Assembly: GCA_017590115.1 (NCBI GenBank)
Contig: JAGGNK010006892.1
Coordinates: 14,671,736-14,735,735 of the forward strand
DNA length: 64,000 nucleotides
From: Montifringilla adamsi
Lineage: Eukaryota; Chordata; Aves; Passeriformes; Passeridae
Direction: 5' to 3'
Shown here: positions 14,901-24,900 of the stretch, one piece after another
How the letters are laid out: each line of letters opens with the position of its first letter
Numbering within the stretch: position 1 is the stretch's first letter
Program-made: the position numbers and the translations under genes
The notes under the pieces: generated by a model
What the model was told of the DNA's origin: nothing
The model's input: the letters and a program-made list of their open reading frames with translations, nothing else
The model's database searches: none

Positions 14901-15637
14901 GTGCAGTGGTGCACAGTGCACGGTTACTATCCCGCGCCTATTTTCTCTCCCCTCCTGACTCTTGTTCAAGTAAAGAACTTTAGGTTCAGCTCAATGAGAG
15001 GATGAAACAATGCATTCCCACAGAAGCCAGAAATACTGCTGACGTTTGTGGCAAGTCAATATTACTTCAGGAGTGTCTAAAACCAACTTAGGAGTTTCCC
15101 GACATAGCTGACAATCGGGACCTTAAGCTGTGCTTGGATTTCTCCACTCCTCTTGCACTTACACACAGGGCATTGCAATGAAAAGGGACAGCAGTCTTTC
15201 AGACGTAAAGGGTGACTTACTTCGGTAAAGATGTTTGTTTGCTGCTTGTTTTACAGTAGCACAGAGCTGTCAGGGGCTTAAACAAAGGCACTCCAAGTAG
15301 AGGCAAGCAGGTGCATCCCCCCATTTCCCGAGATCCAGCAGCAGCGGGCCCCCGCGGCTGGGCAAAACCCACCGCCTGCCCCGAGCCAGCACCTCGCTGA
15401 CACATCTGACAGCTGCAGCACTGGGGACAGCTGAGGCAGGACCGTACCCCACACCGAGTCCCAAAACCCCCTCCCCGCAGGCCGGACCGAGCCGGGAGTC
15501 GCGCCCAAGCCCCTTCGCACGCCGCGGGCATCCGTCCTACAGGTGCCGCGCCGGAACCTCCTCCCTGGGGCGCTGCCCCCGGCCGCGGGCGACGAGAGGC
15601 TTTACCTGCCGATAATGGTAACCTGCGAGGGCTCCAT
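5827..15637 (-). CDS. CRYL1: CRYL1, lambda-crystallin homologue (L-gulonate 3-dehydrogenase), 5' part of gene
   Basis: Three coding exons on the minus strand (15637-15606, 12917-12810, 5953-5827) join in frame to 89 residues. CRYL1 is known as a cytosolic NAD-dependent dehydrogenase that oxidises L-gulonate to 3-dehydro-L-gulonate in the uronate cycle, and it is related to 3-hydroxyacyl-CoA dehydrogenases. The sequence shows a Rossmann-fold start: a short beta strand (VTIIGSG) completing GSGLIG at residues 10-15, then [10 protein letters not shown] and the KVKLYD strand whose Asp normally contacts the NAD ribose. Helical segments ending in AVEGATFIQ follow. The full family length is about 319 residues, so roughly 230 carboxy-terminal residues lie beyond the left edge. 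The gene is divergent from IFT88, as in other vertebrates. Identification is from recognised family sequence, not a search. Confidence 0.93.
10393..11143 (+). mobile_element. CR1 LINE, truncated, 3' end with internal deletion
   Basis: A 5'-truncated sense-strand copy of the avian chicken-repeat-1 non-LTR retrotransposon in CRYL1 intron 2. It carries the end of the reverse-transcriptase ORF ([15 protein letters not shown] in the frame starting near 10486), the CR1 segments GTGTCAAGAAATGGATCCAG and CTGTGAGGGTAACTAAACAC, and the typical terminus GATTCTGTGAATTC. The usual several-hundred-base block between GATCCTGCTCC (near 10740) and GGAAAGGCTGATGG (near 10762) is missing, so the copy has an internal deletion. 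It is not functional. It lies antisense to CRYL1 transcription. Confidence 0.9.
11930..12125 (+). mobile_element. Probable ancient CR1/L3-type LINE fragment
   Basis: GGAGCCAGGTTCAAAACAAACC, followed by a segment like GTGCAGAACACAAAGTCC and then GAGAAATACTTGG, matches the order of blocks in old amniote CR1/L3 3' regions. The copy is much more degraded than the one at 10.4 kb. The boundaries are estimates. Confidence 0.42.
12810..12917 (-). CDS. CRYL1: CRYL1 coding exon 2
   Basis: The 108 bp exon lies between an acceptor with a pyrimidine run (CTTTTTTTTCCAG) and the donor GTAGGT. It encodes the rest of the NAD-binding motif ([15 protein letters not shown]), the strand KVKLYD and the helix [10 protein letters not shown]. 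It enters in phase 2 and leaves in phase 2. Splicing 4 bases later at the second GT is excluded because an in-frame TAG would be read. Confidence 0.93.
12918..15605. other. CRYL1 intron 1
   Basis: AT-rich through about 15200, then increasingly GC-rich where it enters the CpG island. Apart from the AAAT microsatellite I saw no repeat or conserved coding segment. The long GC-rich frames near its 5' end look like CpG-island artefacts. Confidence 0.75.
13286..13315. repeat. (AAAT)n microsatellite
   Basis: About seven uninterrupted AAAT units in CRYL1 intron 1. Confidence 0.95.
15606..15637 (-). CDS. CRYL1: CRYL1 coding exon 1
   Basis: The ATG at 15637 opens [10 protein letters not shown] plus two bases of the next codon, followed by the donor GTAAAG. 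The 32 coding bases sit inside a CpG island, and the frame continues exactly into the exon at 12917. The start is placed here because the family begins about 10 residues before GxGxxG. Human CRYL1 has a different, similarly short N-terminus. Confidence 0.9.
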
Positions 15638-15742
15638 GCCTGCGGCCGCCGCGCCGGGAGATGAGGGATGGGCAGCGGGACGAGCCACCTCTGCCCCGTG
15701 CGGGCCCGGCACGCCCCGCCCGCGGCTCCCGCCATGTCACGG

Positions 15743-15755
15743 CCGCCCATTGGCT
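15743..15755 (-). promoter_or_regulatory. CCAAT box next to GC box, CRYL1 promoter
   Basis: On the minus strand AGCCAATGGGCGG reads a CCAAT box (NF-Y type) directly followed by GGGCGG (Sp1 type), about 110 bp upstream of the CRYL1 ATG. Orientation and position fit a CpG-island promoter. Function is inferred. Confidence 0.55.
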
Positions 15756-15791
15756 CCGCGGCCGCCCCCTCCCCGGGGGCCGAGCCTGCCC

Positions 15792-15812
15792 GGGGCCGGG
15801 GCGGGCCCGGGG
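15792..15812 (+). other. G-quadruplex-prone G-tract beside the gap
   Basis: Four G runs (4, 4, 3 and 4) separated by 1-3 C residues end one base before the N run. Sequence of this type can fold as a quadruplex, and the opposite strand is equally C-rich. Confidence 0.65.
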
Positions 15813-15813
15813 C

Positions 15814-15945
15814 NNNNNNNNNNNNNNNNNNNNNNNNNNNNNNNNNNNNNNNNNNNNNNNNNNNNNNNNNNNNNNNNNNNNNNNNNNNNNNNNNNNNNNN
15901 NNNNNNNNNNNNNNNNNNNNNNNNNNNNNNNNNNNNNNNNNNNNN
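15814..15945. other. Assembly gap (132 N)
   Basis: A run of 132 undetermined bases within the CRYL1 CpG island. The true length is unknown. Part of the CRYL1 promoter or first-exon 5' UTR may be missing here. Confidence 0.99.
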
Positions 15946-17093
15946 GCTCCCACTGCCGCGGCCCCCGGGTCCCGCCCCCCCCTCCCCGCTCCCCGGGCAC
16001 GGGGGGAAAACGTAACATTTTAAATGCTTGATTAATATCGAAGATTATATTAATGTACTCTTAATGTATGCAATAAATACTTTTTTCTTGCTTTCTATTA
16101 AAAAGCCAAACAGTCGAAAAGTAATACATTCGATCCCAGAAGAAAGGTTTGATAGTTACTGATGAAGTTCGGTGAACCTTTGTTTGGCTATCATTTGAAA
16201 GTTTGTTCAGCTTATCATTTCTTCTACTTTCCAAGAAAAATAAATAAGGCTAACATAATGATTTGGTACATCTGCCCGCTCACTGGCACTTTGTTAATTC
16301 CAATCACATTCAACAACGAGATGGAGAAGTCAAAATTGTATATTCCTAAAGGCTTCATGGAGACTGCTCAACAGACAGCAGGTGGAAAACCAAACTATTA
16401 TGTCCTTGTCTTCCTGGCCTTAACACCACCCATGAACCTGAGATATGCCAGTAGCTGGGAAGCGTTAGTGGAGCAAAGTGGCAGTAAACTGGGCCATGGG
16501 AACATTTAAGGCAGTGGGACAGAAGAGTGCAGCACACTGCGCCAGTTCTGCTGCTCAGGGCTTATATAGGCTGGTGTAGAAAACCATTTTAAGGTTTCAG
16601 CAAGTACCAATTTTGCTCCTTTGTAGACTAATTCAAAATGGCATGACTTGGCACATGTTCCAAACACAAAGACCTTTGTATAGGCAGAGCATAACTGAAG
16701 CACACAATGCATACTTATTTTGTGAACTCAGGTTTTTACTTCAAAGAAAAAATGCTAAGTTCCTAGAACATAAAAGTAATGTCACCTGGGCTTGAGAAAA
16801 ATGGTCTTCAGAACAATTTTACCATCACTTCCATTTAGAAGTTCTTATCTATTCTTTTAATACTCTTTGACCTTCTGAGATGTGTATTTATACCTTACTT
16901 GTCATCAGCAATAGATTACGAGACAAAAGCCATTGCAGACCTACAGGTGGATTCAGAGAATTAAAAGCTCAGTTCGGAGTGTTACTGCAAGGGTTTGAGA
17001 ACTAATCACAGCTGTGATAAAAACAATTACAGGACCTTTTAGTTCTGGGGGTGAACAAAACAAGTCTATGGCAATGAAATGTGAACTATATTA

Positions 17094-17107
17094 TTGTTGT
17101 TGTTGTT
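17094..17107. repeat. (TTG)n microsatellite
   Basis: About four to five TTG units. Confidence 0.85.
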
Positions 17108-18460
17108 ATCTATATATTAGTGACCAAGCCCCATAGCTCTGCATTACTTAATCGAAATTAGGGTATGACTGCAGCCATATCCCCCAGGATCTGCAGTGAT
17201 CAGACACACTGAAACTCAATCAAAAGAGGAGAGAGAAGTCTGCAAGAAGAAAAGAAAATATAGATAATTAAATTCTCAGAAGTGTAAGTCAAGGGAAGAA
17301 AATATGACTGAAAAACAAAGTACAAGTTTAATTTTTGTGTAGTAGCAGAAGAGTTTTAAGCCCAGTTCTTGCAGCCTCCACAAGTTAGGCACAGTGATTC
17401 TCCTCTTCTATTGCAATTCCCATGCAAAGGACAGAAGGTGCTGTAAGCCCAGAAACATCAAAAACCATAACCAACCAATAACATGGTGAAAGGACTTGGG
17501 CTCCATTAGGGAATGAAAAGTAGGGCTTGTACTGGCAGCAGGCATGCACTCACCAGCATATGTATGCTTTCTTCAAAGTCAAATAGGTGTAGAGGCAGGT
17601 TTGAGCTGTGTTGGGAGCTGCACAGTTGATCCCCTTATGTTTTTAGTCTTTTTCTATGGAGCGTGCTCCTCTGCTGCCCCACGGGCAGAGCTGAAATCTG
17701 CTACTGGCCACAGAGGGGTGGATTTACTGCAGGGGAGAAGCAGGATGGTATAAAAGGGTCGTGTAATAAGCAAGGGGAAATAACTCTCACTAACTCGGAG
17801 CCTTGGGGATGTGTAATATGAAGAAGATGTGAATTCCCCCTTGGAGAAAATAAAGGAATGGTATGCTTTTAAAATACACAGAGTGCTGGCCTAAGCTTTT
17901 AGTGTGGAATAAAAACAGAGGCATAGTTCACATTTGTTAAGTATTAGATCTGTTTAATATATCACTGGTTCACTAGAGCAACCAGTAAGTACATTTATTT
18001 GGTAATGGACTATGATCTGTTGCTACTATGTTCCTAATGATTTGTGAAGTATAATGACTTAAAAAGATAGCTTTAATTAATAACTTTTTTTGCTGTTCTG
18101 TAGAGTTCTAACTAATGGTTTGCACACTGTGTTATAACTAGTGGTTGTATTGAAATGATGTTAAAATTAAAACTATAATTTTAATTATTGTTCATAGGTT
18201 GTGCTGTTAATTTGGGTGATCTTCCAAAGTGCAGATGGCCTGATGCAAATACTACCAATATTGTCAAAATCCTGATTCTTAAAGAGGCAATCTGAAGGAA
18301 TAAGAAAGTAAACAGTAGTAAAGTAGATACTACTAAAGCACAATTCAGCAAAACTAGATAGAAGTTCAGTAGTAAAGATACCTGTTAAGAAGATGATTTT
18401 CCTGTTGAAAATGCATTTTAAACCCAAACTACAAGATATGGTACAACAAAGAAGGGCACA

Positions 18461-18556
18461 TGGTGTGATCCTTGGCTTGTCCTGTGCAGGGCCAGGAGCT
18501 GGACTTTGATGATTCTTGTGGATCCCTTCCAATTCACATAGTCTACAGTTCTATAT
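18461..18556 (+). mobile_element. CR1 LINE 3' terminal fragment
   Basis: Short CR1 3' end. GGGCCAGGAGCTGGACTTTG is followed by GATTCTTGTGGATCCCTTCC, then AATTCACATAGTCTACAG and TTCTAT. The order and wording are those of the CR1 3' UTR, with moderate divergence. Confidence 0.75.
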
Positions 18557-18861
18557 GCATTATTTGTAACATATGTATTATTTGTAATGAGGTTCTTCCA
18601 TTCATTTCATTTTCAAATTGTATTTTGACTAGATGCATTAGTTCCCTGAGGAGCAGTTAAATGCAGCTTGACTGTGACAGTCGAGCTACTTGAATGGTTT
18701 CTGCATGACAGCAGGGAATCCCAAAGACCTGGTCAGTCCAGAATTCAGTACAAGAAAATTACTTTTTTAAAGATTACAGTGGGAGAATTACATTTTCAAT
18801 TCAGAAAAACACCAATCAGTGCTTGATCAGATGAACAGTTCAACTGGCAGAGCAAGGGTAA

Positions 18862-18913
18862 GGTACAAACTAACAGCAATTATAAAAGGTACACACTAAC
18901 AGCAATTATAACA
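18862..18913. repeat. Two-copy 26 bp tandem repeat
   Basis: Two 26 bp units differing at only two positions, each built round CTAACAGCAATTATAA. Confidence 0.9.
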
Positions 18914-20856
18914 GGCAGACTGTGGCCAGTAACCCCTGAACCCAAATTAGTAGATCCTGGAATAGTTTGTCTGAGTCCTTATTTGCAAAGTTACTACTGG
19001 AAAAAGACAGATACACCATATATTGAAAGGCAAAGAAATTCCTATTTAAGAATATAGCTTCATGGTTTCTTTAATCTGTCCTAAATTTTCAGTGAATTCA
19101 CTGGATAATGTACTTGATGTCTTGAATAGTGACTGAAGGAAAACCTCATCAGATTAGCAGTTTGCTTTAGCTGCACAAGTATGTAACTTGATGCCAGTCA
19201 GAGGACTGACGTGGGGCATTTAGTGACAGTCGTGGTGTAATCCAACTTAAAATGATCAGGAATTTAAAGCATACAATGCTACTTGGACTAGAGCAGATAT
19301 TTTTTTGGCAATTTCACTTTCTAGGTTGCCCTCTGGATTTAGCCAATAAAGACAATTACATCATCTTACACCATAACAGGCTTTCTTACTGTAGCATCAT
19401 CTTGTTAGATGATGTCTTATGATTACAACCCATGAGTAAGGCCCTGTGTTGCCATGAAGGATCCTGAGATTTTGAGGGCTTGTGTGAAATCTTCATGTGT
19501 TAAGATGTATTTATACTTCATAGCGCCAGAAAAAATCCCCCAAAAAACAACAAAACCCTGTCGACTGACACAGCTTTTAAAAACACGAACAAAGTCATTG
19601 AGACTCTCATAATCTTGTGAGTATGTCAGAAGTATCAGCTGGAATGCAAGGTCTGAGGACCTGGGCCAGGGCATGTTCCCAGTATGGTCAGAGTCCATAC
19701 AGGCCAGGGGGGCCGCTTAAGTCTGAGTGTATACACCCAGTTTTGGAGGGTAAGGAAGTTTGACAATAGGAACATAGTCAGATTGCAGGGTTGCCTTGGC
19801 ACCACCTCATTTACAAATTAGATGCACTGCCTCCTTGACACAGTGCCTTCTTTTCACTGCCCGAGAAATTTGGGCTGAAATATCAGCATAGTGCTGGGCA
19901 CCAGTATGCCCAGGTCCCCAACATGGACAAGCTGGACAGCAGTGCTAGGTCTATTACCACACAAGCTACCTATTGCTCAGGTACGTATTAGTGCATCTGG
20001 GGACAATGAGAAAAATCTAAAAACCACACGTTCAATTATATATGAGGAGTCACAGGCAGATAAAGGGGCTAAAAATGTATATATTTTTCTTATGCTGAAG
20101 TTTATGATTTGTGGCAAGTAATGAAGCTGAAAACGTTTCCCACACTAAGTCTGTTATTTTGTATGCTACTTGTACTCCAGAAAATTCAGGTATAAAGATT
20201 CTCATGTCCAAAGGTCACAAGTCTCAAGTTTCTGTGTGAAAGTGGTTCATGCATGGAATGTGAACAGGTTAATGCAAAAAGTGATAATGTCTTAATAATT
20301 CTTTATGTTATCTTTATTTCTCTTGTTGGGAGCCAGAGTAGAAAGACCTTTCACTTGTTTTCTGCACTTATCTCTTCAGAAGGGACTTTGAGGCTGAAAG
20401 GTGAGCAGCAGAACACCCTGACATTGCATAATGTGCACAATCCCTGACCATAAAAAGGGTGTTCTGACTGTACTGTATATTGTCTTTGCAGCTTTCTTAT
20501 GCTATTGGCATAAGGCAGTAGGGGTTACAGTTTGCCTCATAAAATGTTTTCCCTCTCAAAAACACTGTAGGCACGTTCAGAGATCCCTTCTCTATTCTGT
20601 TTCCCATTTAGGCATAGGAAACTTTCTCCAGAGTATAATGATTTGCCGTGGGCAAACCAACTGACACTTGTCAGGGTTTCCAAAATACCAAGAGAAAGTC
20701 ATAAAGATGGCAGGGAGAATCATCTTTTTATAAGACATTAGGGATTTTAATTTTTTTTAATTTACGCTGTGGCATACAGGAAGCTTTAACAATTTTAACA
20801 ACTTCCTTTTATTTTTTAATTGAGCCTTTCCGTTTCAAGAGCACATTTCTCAGCTC

Positions 20857-20897
20857 ATTGGATGAAAAGGTGGCGTTTTGCACTGCGACTGGATTGG
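20857..20897 (+). promoter_or_regulatory. Paired inverted CCAAT boxes upstream of IFT88
   Basis: ATTGG occurs at 20857-20861 and again at 20893-20897, 36 bp apart, just before the CpG island. This is the inverted form of CCAAT, a usual NF-Y arrangement in TATA-less promoters. Binding is inferred. Confidence 0.45.
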
Positions 20898-20929
20898 AAA
20901 TGAACCACGCGTCCAAAGTCTGACGGACT

Positions 20930-21160
20930 TTTCCTGCCGTTTACTTGGCAGGAGCGAGGGGCCGCACTCCGACCCCCGAGTACCGAGGCCCAGCCCGCCC
21001 CTCACGGCAGCACCGCCCGCCCGGGGCAGCGGCTCCGGCAGCGCCCGGCCCCGCCCGCGGCTCCCCGCCCGTGCCCGGAGCCGCCCGCGCTGGAGGAACC
21101 CGCGCCGGGAGCGGCTCGGCCGCGGGGCACCGCGCACGGCGGGTAAGCGACGGGGAACAT
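20930..21160. promoter_or_regulatory. CpG island at the IFT88 5' end
   Basis: A short very GC-rich block (about 230 bp) in AT-rich surroundings, ending in a splice donor (GCGG|GTAAGC at 21142/21143). It most likely contains the IFT88 transcription start and a non-coding first exon. Confidence 0.8.
20960..21142 (+). other. IFT88: IFT88 non-coding exon 1 (inferred; 5' end approximate)
   Basis: The exon is inferred from the CpG island and the strong donor GTAAGC at 21143, which would splice to the acceptor at 21875. The start is unknown, so the left coordinate is an estimate. No in-frame ATG is needed because the next exon carries the initiator. Other first exons could exist. Confidence 0.5.
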
Positions 21161-21288
21161 CCTCCTCATCGTGCCGCTGCGCAGGAATCGTGCTCTTCGT
21201 GCTGGCTGAGGCTTGCTTGCTGAAGGGCATGTACTTCATGTTATCGATGAAAGGAAACGTTGCCTTCTTGAGGTTTTTATGGAAACGG

Positions 21289-21301
21289 GTAGCCAGGCAA
21301 A
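21289..21301 (+). promoter_or_regulatory. X-box-like RFX motif in IFT88 intron 1
   Basis: GTAGCC-A-GGCAAA matches the RFX X-box pattern GTNRCC(N0-3)RGYAAC at all but the last base. Ciliary genes are known RFX targets, and the nematode IFT88 orthologue osm-5 is a classical X-box gene. The site is about 150 bp past the first-exon donor. It is a candidate only. Confidence 0.4.
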
Positions 21302-21875
21302 GTGAGACACCTTAGTGTGTGCCCTCCGTGAGCAAAAGGCCACCAGGGGAACGCACGGTATTAGGGAAATACTGGTGCAGAAAGACTTAGAACCCGGGCT
21401 TCTTTAATACTAGCTTTTAAAACCCGTTTTAATTGAAATGGCTTCATAACTGTAGCTATGTTGATCTCAGAAGGCGGAAGGGAAAGCTCAAAGCAAGATT
21501 AAATAACTTTTCATTAGACTGTTATGGTTTGGCCTATAAAGACTAACTTTAGAATATGAGTTGTCTCAAACATGAGTTAGCTGACAGTGGGAAGATACCG
21601 TTCTAGATGTAATTACTTGTTGTTAATTAATTACTTGTAATTAATGCAATTACTTGTTACTATAATTTAGTTTTAATGATAAATACCTTTAAAACTATTT
21701 TCATAACTGGTATAAGTATAAAAAATATAAATCCAGGAAATGGTGCCATTTAATATTGTTTATAGACAAGTCCTAGTTTTTATGACTAATCAAACTATTA
21801 CTGTTTATATTTTGCATTTTTAAATATTTATATAAAACCACCGAGATAACTTTTGCCATGTTAAATGTTTCACAG

Positions 21876-21969
21876 AAAAATGATGCAAAATGTGCATCCG
21901 GCTCCTGAGAGTAATGAAGATGATCTCTATTCTGGCTACAATGATTATAATCCCATGTTTGACACAGAG
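21876..21969 (+). CDS. IFT88: IFT88 exon 2, initiator exon
   Basis: Acceptor TTTCACAG is followed by AAAA and two successive ATG codons at 21880 and 21883. An A lies at -3, a good initiation context. The exon encodes residues 1-30, including DDLYSGYNDYNP, and ends in phase 0 before donor GTAAAA. The longer human N-terminal variant (starting MKFTNTP) is not visible here. Confidence 0.92.
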
Positions 21970-24900
21970 GTAAAATATGTGCTGTTTCCCACCTTTCCCA
22001 TACATAGAATTTTAACTTACAAGTATAAGATAAGAATTTATGGGTACAATAACATACAAGTTTACAACAGCTTTGAAGTGAAATTTACTTTATTTAGCAA
22101 GAAACATCTGAAGTTTCTCAGGGATCTTCTTGAATAGTTAATTTTTTGGTAGCTTTCTATTCCAGCTAAGCACTTGTGAAGATCTCAACAGATCTAAGAT
22201 GCTGTAATGGTTAGCATTTTTGAAGTATAAAATCATAATTATTTGTAGGTACATTCAATGTGGTGTTTCCCATGCTGTGTGCAGCAGCAGCAAGTTTTCT
22301 GACAAAAGAGGCTCCTGAGTGGTCAGTAGGTCATTAGTTTCCTACCATGCTGCTTCTGGAGGAGCTCACAGTAAAATGGAATCTTGCAGGTATCTGTGCA
22401 ACTGGGTAGAGCATCTGGAATGTCTTAAAGTAGCCGTGCAGACCACTTTTGGTTAACTGCTGGTTTGGAGTAGTTGGGACACTCCAGTGATGTCATTTGG
22501 TCCAAACCCACTAGCAAGACTTGGCATCTTGTGTGAAATCCCAGTACCCAATTCATGGGAGTTGCTGCAGGACCTGAGAGACATGAGATGCTTTAATGTC
22601 TTGCATTGCAGTTGGTAATGTCAAAATTCAGAGTGTAAGTATTTGCTAAGAACGTTTGGATGGAAAAAGAAATTCTTGTTATATTTTATGACTTCAGCTC
22701 TTTCCTGTTTTTAGAAAATAATGAGTTTTTACATTTCCTAATCTAAAATACCAAAAAAGATAGACAAATAATATAATTGTAATTTATTGTCAGTAAACCC
22801 TGTTGTTCAGTTGTCTTCAAGATTTTGTGAAGAATTTTTTATTTTTTACCAATGTGCTTTCAGTAGTCTGAAGGTTGTGGAATTGTGAGTACGGGTTGTG
22901 GAATTGTGAATTGTGGTTTTAAAAGGGTTAATGTTTTTATCTTTTCTAGGATTTAGAAAATGATGTAGCTTTTCAACAGGCAGCAAAAACAAGTCATGGA
23001 AGAAGACCCCCTGTAAGTACCTTTTAAAACACTGAGCATTAGTGTAGCTCTTACTATGTAGAAACACTAATAATTGACACATACAGGTTTTAATTGGTAG
23101 GTTTTTTTTGTTTGGTTCTTTTTTTTTTTCCCCACCCAGGTGACTGCCAAAATTCCTGGTACATCAAGTCCAAGACCTCTAGCTACTGGATTTGGGGCAG
23201 GTTTTTGTTCTGTTTTATTCTTAATGAAAATGTCATTTACAAAATATAAATGTACTATTTAATTCCATGCACAAAGTGAGCCCTTCTAAATTAAGATTTT
23301 CATTCCAGTGAACTGCATCTGTTCATTGGTTTTAATTCACAATTTTGCACTTGGTCAAGGCATGGTTACTGGTTGTTTTTCTTTTCTCCTGAGCCATGCT
23401 GCAAATCTTCTGTGCCGCATAAGGCATTAGAGTCCAGTGTATTAATTGGGTTCACTTGCAGAGGAAACTGAATAGCTTGTTACTTGGGCTTGTGAAAGTT
23501 TTCTGGAAGTTAAGGTGAAATCAAGTCTTGCAGAATATGGGCTCTGAAACATCTCTAGTTGAATCAGAAAAAGTTGGTTGTGTTCTTAGATGTATTGATA
23601 AAATAAATCTGTATGGAAATATAGCTTAAGTGATTAATACAGTGACAGATTTTAAAAGAGCTGATAGAAGTATCCAAGTACATAAAAAACCTTTGTTGTG
23701 AATTTGTGCTAACTGAAGTATTCAGCATCTTTAAGTCTGCCAGGAATTGGCAGTATATTGCATATGAGTAACATAAATGGGAAGTTTGCTTTGAATTTAT
23801 GTGAGAGTTAGCTCAGCTTTTAAAATTTAATGTTGAGAAGACTGTACGTAGGCTTCTTCTGCTTTGTGAATGACAATTTCAAACAACTTACTTTTGTAGT
23901 CAAAGGCAACTTTAACTTCATCTATGGGAAGACCTATGACAGGAACTATACAGGTAAAAGTTCCAATATTTACATTTTATATCCATTTGGAACAATTAAT
24001 TTTTCTGATAAGTGTTAGATACAAGTATTTAGAAGTTCATTGAATTAATACAAATTACTACACTTTTAATTTGTCCTTTTTTCAACATAGTACTGTCAGA
24101 AAGCATGAGTGTAGTGATGTGTGTTTTATTTGAACTCAGATTTGGAGGCAATAACAATATAGTATTTTCTGGCACTTACTAACATGGAATGAACAATTTG
24201 TCATTAAAATAATATATGTAGACTATATAAAATTATATATAAAATATATAATTATGTCTGTATTGTCTACAACATAATTTTTAGTGAGATTATTTTAATC
24301 TATCTTCTTCTTTATTTGAGGATGGGGTTTCTCGACCAATGACAGCAGTGCAAGCTGCAGGTTACACTAAAGCAGCTGTGAGAGGTATGGTTTGTAGAAA
24401 TCACCAGCTGCCACAGGGAGATGTTTACATGATTTTACAGTTTTCAGTACTCTGTGAATTTTACAGGTTCTTCATTTGACCCTCTTGGCCAAGCAAGAGG
24501 TCCTGCTTCACCTCTGGAAAAGAAAACTTCAGACAGGTTTGTTCAGTTCTGCATTCTATTCTTTCAAAGCATTAACAGCAAGAGAAAACCAGCCGTGTGT
24601 AGAGTTTGAAAACATCCAGGCAGTTACAAAAACCCTGAGGGCCAAACTCTGAAGTTGATGAAATAATGCCACAAACATTTGTGTTTGGCTGACTTTTAGG
24701 AGCATCTGATTTCAGTGATTTCTGGTTCTGAGTTGCTCAGCAGCCTGGGTGTAGCTGTTGCCACACAAATGCTGTGATACTTACACAGAATTGTGCAGGA
24801 CCATGAAAGTGTGTGTGACAGGCAAGAAACACCATGATTCTTGCAGCTCTTTGGGAAGAACTTGGGGGAAGTTGCCTGCTCTTTCTTCCTGTTCACTCTG

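Larger units (their letters stand above)
15300..16015. promoter_or_regulatory. CpG island at the CRYL1 5' end
   Basis: A dense G+C and CpG stretch surrounds the CRYL1 start codon. It is interrupted by the 15814-15945 assembly gap and ends sharply at about 16015, where AT-rich sequence begins. Such islands commonly hold vertebrate housekeeping-type promoters. The transcription start is probably between 15650 and 15800, by inference. Confidence 0.85.
16016..20850. other. Intergenic spacer between divergent CRYL1 and IFT88
   Basis: Mostly AT-rich sequence separating the two CpG islands. It holds a TTG microsatellite, a short CR1 3' end and a two-copy 26 bp tandem repeat. A 115-codon open frame at 16162-16509 has no recognisable motif and no splice or promoter context that I can support. 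Confidence 0.7.

Noticed and set aside
15217..16031. Several long frames on both strands over the CRYL1 CpG island
   Set aside because: Composition is Gly/Arg/Pro/Ala-rich, and some frames run through the N gap. The real coding piece here is only the 32 bp CRYL1 exon 1.
16162..16509. 115-codon plus-strand frame in the intergenic spacer
   Set aside because: No recognisable domain, no conserved neighbours or splice context, and chance frames of this length occur. Transcript evidence would be needed.
20878..21315. 145-codon plus-strand open frame over the IFT88 CpG island, and its minus-strand counterpart
   Set aside because: Arg/Pro/Ala-rich composition typical of GC-rich DNA lacking stop codons. 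It crosses the inferred exon 1 donor and has no family motif.
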